Below are positions 8,423-17,920 of a stretch of 64,000 nucleotides of DNA, one piece after another (within the stretch, counting starts at the first letter, position 1; the number at the start of each line of letters is the position of its first letter). Origin of the DNA: Pseudodesulfovibrio sp. (GTDB lineage: Bacteria; Desulfobacterota; Desulfovibrionia; Desulfovibrionales; Desulfovibrionaceae); the NCBI GenBank assembly GCA_016744135.1, contig JADGEX010000001.1, forward strand, positions 2,305,029 through 2,369,028, given 5' to 3'. Below the pieces are notes generated by a model. It saw only the letters and a list, made by a program, of their open reading frames with translations, was not told where the DNA came from and ran no database searches. The position numbers were made by a program, and so were the translations under genes.

Positions 8423-10387
8423 CTAGTATTTCTCTCGAATCATTCGGGCAAAGTTTTCGGGGGTGAACCCGTATTTGTCGGACAGGATCTTGCCGGGGGC
8501 GCTGGCACCGAAATGGTCCAGGCCGAGAACGACACCGTTCAGGCCGACGTATTTATACCACAGGGGAGTGCGACCGGCTTCCGCTGCAGCGCGAGCCGTG
8601 ACTTCCGGGGGCAACACTTCATTTTTATACGATTCGGGCTGATCGTCAAACAATTTGGTGGAAGGCATGGAGACCACGCGTACCTTGCGTTTGAGCACCT
8701 TGGCTGTTTCCAGACACAGGGCGACTTCGGAGCCGGAACCAATCAGGATAAGATCAGGGGTGCCGTCGCAGTCCTTGAGGACATAGCCACCCTTGCGGGG
8801 GCCATCGGTCACAGCCGGATATTCGGCGGGATCGAGAACGGGCAGACCCTGACGGGTCAGGAATATAGTGGACGGCATTTCTTCCTGCGTAATGGCGATA
8901 TCCAGGCAGACCGCGGTCTCCATGGCATCGGCTGGACGCAGGTCGATGAGATCCGGGATCAGACGCAGGGAACTGACGTGCTCGATGGGCTGATGAGTCG
9001 GACCGTCTTCACCGACCCAGAAAGAATCGTGGGTGAAGACATATAATACCGGCAGTTTTTGCAGTGCAGACATGCGGATGGCATTGCGACAGTAATCGGC
9101 AAAGGTCAGGAACGTTGCGCCGAAAGGCATCAGGCCGCCGTGCAACTGTAAACCGTTCATGATGGCAGCCATGGGGAATTCGCGGACGCCGAAGGCAAGG
9201 TTACGGGAACCGTATCCGGTTACACCAAAGTCGCCGTAGGTATCGCGGAAGTGCTGCGTTTGGTTGGACGGATCGAGGTCGGCAGAACCTCCTACCAGTG
9301 TGGGCAGGGATTCCATGACTGAATTCAGGCAAGCACCCCATGCCTTGCGGGTGGCCATGGTTTCACCGGGGGTGAACTCGGGCCAGTCGATTTTGCGCTC
9401 GGAGCGCGGCATGGTGACTTCTTTCCACATGGAGGCAAATTCGGGATCGCCCAGTTTTTCGTCGACCACTGCCTGCCAGTCGGCAGCGTTTTTGCGCAGA
9501 TCGTCAAAGCGGGATTGGAAGTTGGCAACCACGTCCTCAGGGACATAAAAGTTCTCGGCGGGCAGGCCGAGTTTTTCTTTGGTGGCTGAAATTTCCTCTG
9601 TGGACAGCGGGGAGCCGTGAGTCTTGTGACTGCCTTCCATGGTGGCGCAGCCTTTTGCCATGGTGGTGTGACCGATGATCAGGGTGGGCTTGCCCGTTTC
9701 GAGCTGGCCTTCTTTGATGGCGGCGCGGATTTCGTCCTGATTGTGGCCGTCCACTTCCAGAACCTGCCAGCACATGCCTTCAAAGACCTTGCGGTGATCG
9801 GTACAATCAACTTGGCTACAGGGGCTTGCGAGCTGAATCTTGTTGGAATCATAGTAGATGATGAGTTTACCAAGACCCCACAGACCGGCCAGAGACGCGG
9901 CACCAAGAGCTACTGGTTCCTGAATGTCTCCGTCGCAGGACACAGCGTAGGTGTAATGGTCCATGACATCGCTACCAAGCTTGTCGCGCAGGTGCGCTTC
10001 GGCGGCGGCAAAGCCTACGGATACTGCGAAACCCTGACCCAGCGGACCGGATGTGGCTTCCACGCCCGGAGTCTCGTTCACTTCGGGATGGCCGGGAGTA
10101 CGTGAACCGAGCTGGCGGAATTCCTTGAGGTCGTCAAGGCTGAGCAGGCCGTTCAGGTGCAGCAGGCTGTAAAGCAGCATGGATTCGTGTCCGGCGGCCA
10201 TGATGAAGCGGTCCCGGTTGAACCATTTGGTGTCATCCGGGTTGGTGTTCAGGAACTCGGAGAACAGGATAGTGGCATAGTCTGAGGAGGACATTGCGCC
10301 GCCTGGATGGCCTGAATTGGCCTTGGCAACGCCGTCCATGATCAACCCTTTGACCACGGCGATGGTCTTGTCCGTCATCTGTGTCAT
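8423..10387 (-). CDS. tkt: Transketolase
   Basis: A thiamine-diphosphate enzyme that moves two-carbon units between pentose, triose and hexose phosphates. At 654 residues it has the standard length, with the N-terminal TPP-binding domain (SGHPGGAMSS near residue 25; the cofactor metal motif DGDIQE), the central pyrimidine-binding domain (GVREFPMAAIMNGLQLHGG, SFWVGEDGPTHQPIEH) and the C-terminal domain. An AAGG ribosome site precedes the ATG. It lies between rpiB (25 bases upstream) and glpX (9 bases downstream) in a compact sugar-phosphate operon. Confidence 0.97.
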   Translation of the reverse strand: MTQMTDKTIAVVKGLIMDGVAKANSGHPGGAMSSSDYATILFSEFLNTNPDDTKWFNRDRFIMAAGHESMLLYSLLHLNGLLSLDDLKEFRQLGSRTPGHPEVNETPGVEATSGPLGQGFAVSVGFAAAEAHLRDKLGSDVMDHYTYAVSCDGDIQEPVALGAASLAGLWGLGKLIIYYDSNKIQLASPCSQVDCTDHRKVFEGMCWQVLEVDGHNQDEIRAAIKEGQLETGKPTLIIGHTTMAKGCATMEGSHKTHGSPLSTEEISATKEKLGLPAENFYVPEDVVANFQSRFDDLRKNAADWQAVVDEKLGDPEFASMWKEVTMPRSERKIDWPEFTPGETMATRKAWGACLNSVMESLPTLVGGSADLDPSNQTQHFRDTYGDFGVTGYGSRNLAFGVREFPMAAIMNGLQLHGGLMPFGATFLTFADYCRNAIRMSALQKLPVLYVFTHDSFWVGEDGPTHQPIEHVSSLRLIPDLIDLRPADAMETAVCLDIAITQEEMPSTIFLTRQGLPVLDPAEYPAVTDGPRKGGYVLKDCDGTPDLILIGSGSEVALCLETAKVLKRKVRVVSMPSTKLFDDQPESYKNEVLPPEVTARAAAEAGRTPLWYKYVGLNGVVLGLDHFGASAPGKILSDKYGFTPENFARMIREKY

Positions 10388-10412
10388 CTTAATATACCCT
10401 TTCTAAAAGTTG

Positions 10413-10853
10413 TTATTGGGAAACTGTGTCGATGAGATCGATGCGCCGCTGGTGTCGATCACCACCGAACTCTGTTTCCAGAAAATCTTTGAGAATCCCC
10501 AGGGCCAACCCCTGGCCGGTGACGCGTTCTCCGAGACAGAGGACGCGTGCATCATTGTGCTCGCGGGCCATGCGAGCGAGAAATTCGTTGGTGCAGAGGG
10601 CTGCACGGACGCCCATGCGATTGGCGGTCATGGTCATGCCCTGACCGGTTCCGCAGATGAGCACGCCGAGCTTTGTGTCGTCTGCCTTAACTCTTTTGCA
10701 GACTTTGGCTGCAAAGAGCGGATAGTCGCAGGAGTCCAGGCAGCCCGGTCCCTCGTCCTCCACCGTATACCCCCATTCCTTGAGAGTCTTGATGAACAGG
10801 GCTTTGAGATTGAAGCCCCCGTGGTCGGAGCCGATGACGATGGTTTTGCTCAC
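10413..10853 (-). CDS. rpiB: Ribose 5-phosphate isomerase B
   Basis: Interconverts ribose 5-phosphate and ribulose 5-phosphate, feeding transketolase encoded next. It is 146 residues long from the GTG at 10853, the usual RpiB length. The phosphate/active-site segment GSDHGGFNLK is at the N-terminus, the catalytic cysteine is in ICGTGQGM, and REHNDARVLCLG follows. The GTG start is favoured over an upstream TTG at 10883 because AAGGGGA lies about 10 bases before it and the protein then begins at the family's first strand. Confidence 0.94.
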   Translation of the reverse strand: MSKTIVIGSDHGGFNLKALFIKTLKEWGYTVEDEGPGCLDSCDYPLFAAKVCKRVKADDTKLGVLICGTGQGMTMTANRMGVRAALCTNEFLARMAREHNDARVLCLGERVTGQGLALGILKDFLETEFGGDRHQRRIDLIDTVSQ

Positions 10854-10915
10854 AGCATTTTCCCCTTTGCCGTTCGGTGACAAGGCAATAATGCCCGTCT
10901 GTTTTTGAACAGCCC

Positions 10916-11230
10916 TTAACCTTGATTGTTGTCGTGCAGGTCCTTCATGCGCTCTTCACGGTCGCCTGCTAATTCGCTCTTGAGGGTGGCAATTTCTTCT
11001 TTCAGAAAAGCGATCTGCTTGAGGCAGAGTTCTTTTTCGGCCTTTTTCCCTCTGGGCTCCTCGGCGATACGTCCGAGCATGCCATATTCCCGATCCAATT
11101 CTTTTTCAAGCCTTCTCACCTCAAAGCGGCTGAGCTGGGAACGGATCAACCATTTCATTTCAGCTACCCAGGTCTTGAGTCCAAGCAAAAAGATTTCCGT
11201 GACGGATTCATTTTGGGTATTCTTGTCCAT
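10916..11230 (-). CDS. Small coiled-coil protein of unknown function
   Basis: A 104-residue, highly charged protein without signal or membrane segment. Two heptad-rich helices are apparent (about 38-55, VRRLEKELDREYG, and about 68-90, LKQIAFLKEEIATLKSELAG). A hydrophobic patch at residues 8-25 (TEIFLLGLKTWVAEM) could touch a partner or membrane. The start overlaps the stop of the upstream lipoprotein gene by one base, so it belongs to the TPR-lipoprotein operon. No family is recognised; a role as scaffold for the envelope proteins encoded with it is speculation. Confidence 0.75.
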   Translation of the reverse strand: MDKNTQNESVTEIFLLGLKTWVAEMKWLIRSQLSRFEVRRLEKELDREYGMLGRIAEEPRGKKAEKELCLKQIAFLKEEIATLKSELAGDREERMKDLHDNNQG

Positions 11231-12114
11231 TATTTATCCTCGTACACTACAGGGATTTCCCCGTTTTTTTGGTTATGATAGCCATTGTCCAGCCGAATGG
11301 GAGTAATTCCGTTCGGTAGAATCAGGTTCAGCGACTTGGCAGGCCATGCCGCAATCATAAGCTCACGGGACTTTATGTGCAAGACGCCCTTCTCTCCGTT
11401 GTCCAGAGCCAGGGTTATCTTGTCGGGGAGCGGAGCCACATCGGACGTGCTTTCTTCGAATCGGTTGATTTCGAGCAGCCATTTGTGGGCGTTTTCGTAT
11501 GACTTGGTTGTTCTGCCTTCGACGCGAACAGGGCGGCCCACCACGTCCAGCGTGATGGAAGAGATCAGCCCGTTGTCAAAAGTGAAAATGTATCCACCCT
11601 GTGAAGAGGTTACTCGGTCTGCAGTGGTATATCGTTTAGGGGCCAGCCCGGAGAAATCACCGACCAGAACATTGCCCAGTTCGGATAGGGAAAATGGGAA
11701 GGGCATGCCCAGACGGGTTGCTCCCAACACCGGGCTTATATGGGTATAGGCTTCCTCATCCGAGGGATAGAAAACCAGTAGCCCGTTGTCGTCTTCACGG
11801 ATGTGCGCCAGAAGTTTGCCGATGGATGCGGCTACGTCCAGACGCATGGCTCCGTCAAAATCGCCCCACATGGTCATGATGGTTCGGTTGGTGCGTTTGC
11901 GGGGTTTGATGCGGGTGTAATAGAGACTTGCCTTAACCTTCATGCCTGCGGCTTTGGGTGAAACGCAATAGTGCCGCCTGAAGGATTTCCAAGCGGCGTC
12001 TGGGGTGGACATGATTGTGCCGGGCGGGGTTTTCGGCGTGCAACCGAATGCCATGACCAGCAACAGGGCGACCGCTGATGTCGCCAAAGGCTTCAACAGG
12101 GTCTGACAAATCAT
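11230..12114 (-). CDS. Predicted outer-membrane lipoprotein, LolB-like
   Basis: A 294-residue protein with a lipoprotein signal (lipobox MAFGC, Cys25). The mature chain is rich in beta strands, with segments such as KVKASLYYTRIK, MWGDFDGAMRLDVAAS and GYIFTFDNGLISSI that recall LolB-type half-barrels binding lipid or lipoprotein, but the resemblance is by eye only. It overlaps the preceding TPR lipoprotein gene by ATGA (12111-12114), a sign of tight translational coupling, and is followed by the coiled-coil gene. Likely location is the periplasmic face of the outer membrane. Confidence 0.78.
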   Translation of the reverse strand: MICQTLLKPLATSAVALLLVMAFGCTPKTPPGTIMSTPDAAWKSFRRHYCVSPKAAGMKVKASLYYTRIKPRKRTNRTIMTMWGDFDGAMRLDVAASIGKLLAHIREDDNGLLVFYPSDEEAYTHISPVLGATRLGMPFPFSLSELGNVLVGDFSGLAPKRYTTADRVTSSQGGYIFTFDNGLISSITLDVVGRPVRVEGRTTKSYENAHKWLLEINRFEESTSDVAPLPDKITLALDNGEKGVLHIKSRELMIAAWPAKSLNLILPNGITPIRLDNGYHNQKNGEIPVVYEDK

Positions 12115-13865
12115 AGGTTTTTCAGCTTCTTTTTGATTGCGTCAGTGTCGGAGTGTCCGAATTTGAGGGCGTAGTTATAGCCCTTGCGAGCTTCTTTGAT
12201 CTTGCCTGCGGCAACAGCGATGTCGCCATAGTGCTCCCAAATGGTCGGGTCCGTGTCTGCGACATCGACGGCGTAACGGACATATTCCCACGCCTTGTCG
12301 ATATTTCCTTTCTTGAAGTGGACCCAAGCGACGGAATCAAGGATGTATCCGTTTTCCGGGTCAAGGGCAGATGCCTTGGTGACCAGCACCAGAGCCCGGT
12401 CCAGTTCGCGGTTCTCTTCGGCCAGCGTGTAGCCGACATAATTCAGGGCATTGGCGTGATCCGGGTGGGACCGAACCACGGTTTCCATCAGGGCTAACCC
12501 TTCGACTCGTTTGCCCATGGCTTCATAAGTCATGGCCAGTTCATAGGTTAGTTCTGGGTCGTTTTTCAGTCGGGCAAGCCCTTGTTTCAGTGCGCGCTCG
12601 GACCCGGTCAGATCCCCGCTGTGTTTGTGCAGGGTTGATTCAAGGATGTAGAAAATGGGTGCGTCGGGATACAGTTCCTTGCCTTTGATCGCGATCTCAA
12701 GAGCTTGTTTTTCTTTGCCTTGAAGGCTGAAAATTTGGGCTTTGAATCGTAAAGCATGTGGGTAGAGTCGGTCAGTTTTTGCGACCTTATCGAGATATTC
12801 AAGCGCCTTGTCCGGGTCGTTCTCGCCTTCGTCAGCGATGACGGCCTTGTAGAAATAATATTCTGCTGGGGTCGTTCCGTCCGATGTCAGCATATCCAGA
12901 GCCGTGGACCCCTGAGCGAAGAAATCGTCATTGATGAACATGAGTACCGCGTCCAGAATGAAGCTTTTGGAGGGCGGACCGTCCAGCGTCAACTGTAGCG
13001 CTTTGGCCGGATTGTTCAGTTTGAGGTTGAGATTGATGAGCCGAAGCCGAGCCTCGGGGAAGGAGCCGTTTTGTTCCAGTATTGAGGTATAGATTTTTTC
13101 GGCGGAGACGTAATCTTTGGCCAGTTCGTATTGGAAGGCCAGTTCAACCAGAGCTTCCGTGAACTCTGGGTCCATGGCAACAGCCTTTTTCAGGCTGGCA
13201 ATGGCTGATTTACGCATGCCGAGGTTCCCTTGGACGCGTCCCATGATGTAAATGGCATCGGCGCTGCGTTTTTTTTCGGGAATCTGTTTGAGAACATCGA
13301 GGGCCTGGGCATCTTTGCCTGCGTCCATGAGCATCTGGCCGAGCCGTTCACGGGCTTGAACGTCTTCAGGGCGTTTGGCTAGATATTCATTCATGACATT
13401 GATGGCGTCCTCCACACGGTTATCCGCAATGTAGGAGTTGGCCAGATAGATGGTCAGCATTTGATCATCCGGGAAGAGTGCCAGTCCTTCCTTGAGCGTT
13501 GCACGGGAGCGGCTTGTTCCTTCCGGGTGATTCCAGAACAGGCCCGCCTTTTCCAGATATAATTCAGGAGAAGGTTCAACGGTCAGAATACGATCAAGGG
13601 CTTCAACTGCATTGATATGAAGTTGGTTGGCTTCTTCGTCGGTTAGCGTACTCCGTTTGCCTTGGGTCACATGTCGTTGCAACTGCTGCATTTGATCCCG
13701 GTACAGGAGATAGTCGTAGTTCAGTTGCGCGGATTGGCTCAGTGGCCGGTCCGTTGCGGGCATTGTCGAAGTTCTCTTCTGGGCGCAACCGGTGAGGGCC
13801 AAAAATGCGAGAAGCATTAAGGCTGCCATCGTTGCGTGAAATTCAATCCGGTGCGTGTGTGTCAT
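12111..13865 (-). CDS. TPR repeat lipoprotein
   Basis: A 584-residue protein with a lipoprotein signal (LALTGC, Cys27) followed by about a dozen tetratricopeptide repeats across most of the mature chain, for example AIASLKKAVAMDPEFTEALVEL and DRALVLVTKASALDPENGYI (parts of repeats). TPR lipoproteins act as periplasmic assembly platforms, for instance in polysaccharide export or outer-membrane biogenesis. It is the first gene of the unit with the LolB-like lipoprotein and the coiled-coil protein, which strengthens an envelope-assembly role, though the cargo is unknown. Confidence 0.9.
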   Translation of the reverse strand: MTHTHRIEFHATMAALMLLAFLALTGCAQKRTSTMPATDRPLSQSAQLNYDYLLYRDQMQQLQRHVTQGKRSTLTDEEANQLHINAVEALDRILTVEPSPELYLEKAGLFWNHPEGTSRSRATLKEGLALFPDDQMLTIYLANSYIADNRVEDAINVMNEYLAKRPEDVQARERLGQMLMDAGKDAQALDVLKQIPEKKRSADAIYIMGRVQGNLGMRKSAIASLKKAVAMDPEFTEALVELAFQYELAKDYVSAEKIYTSILEQNGSFPEARLRLINLNLKLNNPAKALQLTLDGPPSKSFILDAVLMFINDDFFAQGSTALDMLTSDGTTPAEYYFYKAVIADEGENDPDKALEYLDKVAKTDRLYPHALRFKAQIFSLQGKEKQALEIAIKGKELYPDAPIFYILESTLHKHSGDLTGSERALKQGLARLKNDPELTYELAMTYEAMGKRVEGLALMETVVRSHPDHANALNYVGYTLAEENRELDRALVLVTKASALDPENGYILDSVAWVHFKKGNIDKAWEYVRYAVDVADTDPTIWEHYGDIAVAAGKIKEARKGYNYALKFGHSDTDAIKKKLKNL

Positions 13866-13898
13866 CCGTTTATCCCGGTTGGAGCGGTCAAAGCACGA

Positions 13899-14930
13899 TT
13901 AATTCTGCTTGACTACCCAGTCCTTGGAAAAGTCTTTAATTCTGCCGGTCATGTGCTCGCGGATTTTTGCCAGTAATCTGGCTTCAATCTGTCGCACCCG
14001 TTCCCGTGTAACGCCGAATCGTTCACCGATTTCACGCAGAGTCACGGGGTCCTCGGAAAGCAGCCGGTCATCAAGGATGGTTGCTTCTTTTTCATTGAGG
14101 GTAGGCCGGATTTCCTTGAGGTTGTCCAGCAGGAGGTCCACAATCTGATTGTTGGCGATGGATTCTTCGACGCCCGGTCCCAAAGATGGCAGAAAGTCCA
14201 TCTTGGTGGCATCGGAGTCTTCACCCAAAGGTGTGTTCAACGACATGTCATTCTTGGACAGACGTTGGTCCATTTCGACGATCTCGGCTTCGGACACGCC
14301 AAGTCGTTCACTCAGGACTTCGGTTGTCGGATCGAATCCCATGGTCTGAAGGCGTTGCCGTTCCTTGTTCAGATTGTAAAACAGTTTACGCTGAGTCTGG
14401 GTGGTCCCGATTTTGACCATCCGCCAGTTGTCCATGATATATTTCAGGATGTAGGCTTTGACCCAAAATGCAGCGTAATAGGAAAATTTGATGCCTTTTT
14501 CAGGGTCGAATTTGGTTACGGCTTTGAGCAGGCCTACATTGCCTTCCTGAATAAGATCCAGCCCGTTCTGCATCCAGCGTCGCTGGAAGTCCATGGCGAT
14601 TTTGACCACCAGTCGAAGGTGAGAAGAGACGAGCTGGAATGCGGCATCCTGATCGTTTTCTTCCTGTACGCGTTTGGCGAGCGCATATTCTTCTTCCGGT
14701 TCCAACATGGGGAATCGGGCTATTTCCTTGAGATAAAGCTGCAAAGGATCCCGAACCCTGACCTCCTTGGAAGAGGGCATCGGGACAAATGCGGGGAGCT
14801 TCGACTCCAGCCCTGCGGCTTTGGCCGGGGCATTGATGGGGACAGCATTCGGCTTTGGTGTATCGAGGTCCTTTTCTTCAAGGTCTACGATTTCCGGCTC
14901 GACTGCGGTCTTTGTCTCTTGTGATGTCAT
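13899..14930 (-). CDS. rpoH: Sigma-32-type RNA polymerase sigma factor
   Basis: A 343-residue alternative sigma factor. Region 1.2/2 contains DPLQLYLKEIARFPMLEPEEE and GLDLIQEGNVGLLKAVTKFDPEKG; region 2.4 follows. TQRKLFYNLNKERQRL is the RpoH box typical of heat-shock sigma factors, and region 4.2 ends in GERFGVTRERVRQIEARLL. An acidic, proline-rich tail of about 60 residues precedes region 1.2. The open frame extends 75 codons upstream, but ATG 14930 is the most natural start; no convincing ribosome site precedes it. It presumably directs heat-shock gene expression. Confidence 0.92.
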   Translation of the reverse strand: MTSQETKTAVEPEIVDLEEKDLDTPKPNAVPINAPAKAAGLESKLPAFVPMPSSKEVRVRDPLQLYLKEIARFPMLEPEEEYALAKRVQEENDQDAAFQLVSSHLRLVVKIAMDFQRRWMQNGLDLIQEGNVGLLKAVTKFDPEKGIKFSYYAAFWVKAYILKYIMDNWRMVKIGTTQTQRKLFYNLNKERQRLQTMGFDPTTEVLSERLGVSEAEIVEMDQRLSKNDMSLNTPLGEDSDATKMDFLPSLGPGVEESIANNQIVDLLLDNLKEIRPTLNEKEATILDDRLLSEDPVTLREIGERFGVTRERVRQIEARLLAKIREHMTGRIKDFSKDWVVKQN

Positions 14931-15207
14931 GCTATATTTTGTGTGGGTGATTGTTGGACCCAGTTCAATACTTAATATAAAGAGCGAAAAAGGGACACTA
15001 TAGATTTTATTTGACCTTATCAATGTTTTTCGGGAGGGCCGACTATGTGCAAATCCTTGCCTTTTCTTGCATCCAGCGTATCTCTCTCGGTGAGAAAACG
15101 CTTGATTTTTCGTGTTTTCATAGCTATATCGAGATATCTTGATATAAGAATACACCCTCTGCCAAGAGTGGCGATCAAAGCCCGAGGCAGGTCATACGGA
15201 GGATAGA

Positions 15208-17622
15208 GTGCCCGATTTCAGGTCCATACTTGACGACGACAGGATATATTTCTTTGACGGTGGTTACGGCACCTTGCTGCAAGGCAGGGGGCTTCCGGCT
15301 GGGCTTTCTCCCGAATTGTGGGGGTTAAAGGAGCCTGATGTTATCCGTGGTGTGCATCAGGATTACCTGGATGCCGGTGCGAATGTTCTGACAACCAATA
15401 CCTTTGGCGGCTCCCGGCCTAAGCTTGGTCTTGATGCTGATCCGTATGAGCTGAACAAGGCCATGACCCGGATCGCTCGAGAAGTGGCCGGAGACACTGC
15501 CTTTGTCGCCGCATCCATCGGACCTACCGGTCATTTTGTGCAGCCGCTCGGTGACATGACTTTCCGTGAATTGGTGGACATATACAAAGAGCAGATCAAA
15601 GGGTGTGTTGACGGCGGTGCCGACCTCATCCTTGGTGAAACGCATTTCGATCTGGCAGAGGCTCGGGCCGTGGTTATCGCCACTCGTCTGGTCTGCGATT
15701 TACCAGTGGCCATGTCCATGACATTTGAAGGGCCAGCTTCCTTGACCGGTACTTCGCCGCTGACATTCGTGGATACTATGCAGAATATGGGCGTGGAACT
15801 TATTGGCACCAACTGTTCCGCCGGTCCCGAGCAGATGCACGAAACCCTGCGTTCCTGGCAGTGCCGATTGGAGACCCCGACCTTTGCCGAGGCCAATGCG
15901 GGGCTTCCCGAATTGGACGACGATGGCAACACCTCTTTCCGCCTGCCGCCCGAGCCGTTTGCTGAACAGGCTGTTGGATTTGTGGATCTCGGTGCAAAAT
16001 TTATCGGTGGTTGCTGTGGCACTACCCCCGACCATATCCGTGCCTTGCGAATCAAGGTGGGGGACGCCTCGTGGAAACGGCCGCAAAAAACGGACAACGC
16101 CCAGATGGTGCTGACCTCCCGTTCTTTTTCCGTGCCTATTGGTTTCGATCATCCCGGTGTGATCATCGGTGAACGAATCAATCCCACCGGCAAAAAGCAG
16201 CTTATCGCGGAATTGCAGGAAGGAGTGTTTACCGAAGCCCATCGGTTTGCCACCGAACAAATTGAACTCGGCGCACCTGTGCTCGACGTCAACGTGGGGG
16301 CGCCCATGGTGAATGAAGTTGAGTTGCTGCCTGAGCTTGTCACTTCCCTTGTTGGTCGGTTCACCACGCCGTTGTCCATCGATTCTAATGACCCCAAAGC
16401 CGTTGAAGCCGGCTTGTGGAATTACCCTGGTTCACCGTTGGTTAATTCCATCTCCGGTGAACCCGGCAAGATGGAAGAACTCGGTCCCCTGTGTAAACTC
16501 TTTGGCGCTCCGTTCATCCTTTTGCCTATTGTGGGCAACAAATTGCCGGTCACTGCCAAAGAGCGGCTGGTTGTTATCGCTGATCTTTTGGCTCAGGCTG
16601 ATAACCTAGGTATACCGCGCCGTTTGATTATGGTGGACGCGCTTGCTTTGACCGTTTCTTCTAAGCCCGAAGCAGCCCGTCATTCCCTTGATGTCATGCG
16701 TCACTGCCGTGACGAATGGGGATTGCCAACTACCATCGGGTTGTCGAACATTTCCTTCGGGTTGCCTGCTCGTGAATTGCTCAATTCAACTTTCCTGAGC
16801 ATTTCCATGGTGTCGGGATTATGTTCATTTATATCCAATCCGAACTCAGAGCGTATTCAAGAGGCGTTGCATACTACCGAGGTCTTGCTTAATCGCGATC
16901 CGCAGGCCGAGCGGTATATCGAGAAGTTCTCCGATTGGACCGGCGGCGGTGGTGCTGCCCAATCAGGGTCTGCTCCTGCCAAAGGTGATGATACACAAGG
17001 CCTGTCTCCTGTGCAGGCTGCCGTGATCAAAGGTAATAAGGACGGCATTCTTACTCTCGTAGATGTCGAACTTGAAGCGGGCATCAAAGCTATGGATATC
17101 GTCAATGACATGCTCATTCCCGGTATTCTTATCGTCGGTGATAAATATGAAAATAAGGAATATTTTCTGCCGCAGCTTTTGCAGTCCGCCGAGACTATGC
17201 AGAACGCTTTCAAGCGTCTTCAACCGTTGCTCGAAGAGGACGGCGATGCAGGCGAAAAGCCTGTTGTCATTATGGCCACTGTTGAAGGTGATATTCACGA
17301 CATCGGCAAGAACATCGTCTGTTTGATGCTCAAGAACTATGGGTTTGACGTTGTTGATCTCGGTAAAGATGTGTCTGCCGACAAGATCGTTGACGCTGCC
17401 GAGGAAAATGACGCAGCCATTATCGGATTGTCTGCGCTTATGACCACGACCATGGTGCGCATGGAAGACACTGTGAAGCTTGTTGAAGAGCGTGGTCTCA
17501 AGGCCAAGGTCATCATCGGCGGGGCTGTTGTTACCGAGAAGTTCTGTAATGCCATCGGTGCGGCCGGCTGGTCCACCGACGCTGTCTCCGCCGTCAAGCT
17601 GGCACAAAGATTGACGCAATAA
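15208..17622 (+). CDS. metH: Cobalamin-dependent methionine synthase, short form
   Basis: Transfers the methyl of methyl-THF through cobalamin to homocysteine. The 804 residues contain three modules: homocysteine domain (1-290) with zinc ligands Cys203, Cys269 and Cys270 in GTNCSAGP and GGCCGTTPDH; pterin domain (about 310-570) opening VIIGERINPTGKKQ; and the cobalamin cap and Rossmann domain (about 600-804) with the B12-ligand histidine His697 in GDIHDIGKNIV. The C-terminal AdoMet reactivation domain of the long form is absent, so a separate reactivase is needed. The GTG start is set by GGAGG 6 bases upstream. The 277-base leader holds no riboswitch I can identify. Confidence 0.95.
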   Translation: MPDFRSILDDDRIYFFDGGYGTLLQGRGLPAGLSPELWGLKEPDVIRGVHQDYLDAGANVLTTNTFGGSRPKLGLDADPYELNKAMTRIAREVAGDTAFVAASIGPTGHFVQPLGDMTFRELVDIYKEQIKGCVDGGADLILGETHFDLAEARAVVIATRLVCDLPVAMSMTFEGPASLTGTSPLTFVDTMQNMGVELIGTNCSAGPEQMHETLRSWQCRLETPTFAEANAGLPELDDDGNTSFRLPPEPFAEQAVGFVDLGAKFIGGCCGTTPDHIRALRIKVGDASWKRPQKTDNAQMVLTSRSFSVPIGFDHPGVIIGERINPTGKKQLIAELQEGVFTEAHRFATEQIELGAPVLDVNVGAPMVNEVELLPELVTSLVGRFTTPLSIDSNDPKAVEAGLWNYPGSPLVNSISGEPGKMEELGPLCKLFGAPFILLPIVGNKLPVTAKERLVVIADLLAQADNLGIPRRLIMVDALALTVSSKPEAARHSLDVMRHCRDEWGLPTTIGLSNISFGLPARELLNSTFLSISMVSGLCSFISNPNSERIQEALHTTEVLLNRDPQAERYIEKFSDWTGGGGAAQSGSAPAKGDDTQGLSPVQAAVIKGNKDGILTLVDVELEAGIKAMDIVNDMLIPGILIVGDKYENKEYFLPQLLQSAETMQNAFKRLQPLLEEDGDAGEKPVVIMATVEGDIHDIGKNIVCLMLKNYGFDVVDLGKDVSADKIVDAAEENDAAIIGLSALMTTTMVRMEDTVKLVEERGLKAKVIIGGAVVTEKFCNAIGAAGWSTDAVSAVKLAQRLTQ

Positions 17623-17632
17623 AAGATGTCTC

Positions 17633-17745
17633 TGACGGCTGGGTGAAGGGGAAGAAAAACCCTTTCGAGAAAGGTCCTTTTTTCCCCTTTCACCCAGTCC
17701 TTTATCCCCTTCTTTTTCCGAAGCTTTTTATGGGCGCCTTTGCGC
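17633..17745 (+). repeat. Dispersed 3'-end hairpin element, copy H, also metH terminator
   Basis: A long stem pairs CTGGGTGAAGGGGAA (from 17638) with TTCCCCTTTCACCCAG (to 17698), enclosing a small inner hairpin, and is followed by CCGAAGCTTTTTATGGGCGCCTTTGCGCC, a variant of the AAACTTTTTGTGCGCC tail seen in other copies. It directly follows metH. Confidence 0.7.
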
Positions 17746-17920
17746 CTGTTTGCAAAAAACGAATAGAGTACATCTATTTAATTTCATTTCGTTATCGGTC
17801 ATTTGCCGATGAGAGGTGTGCTTCTTTGCGTTCTGTGTCGGCAAGTGCTAGGACATCTGCGGCTGACAGGCATTCCTGCGGCCCAAAAAATAGAGGGGTT
17901 GCTCGCCCCGGAGATGAATT

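Noticed and set aside
15001-15207. Riboswitch before metH
   Set aside because: CAAAGCC and a few small inverted repeats recall c-di-GMP, SAH or cobalamin leaders, but the required conserved cores are missing.
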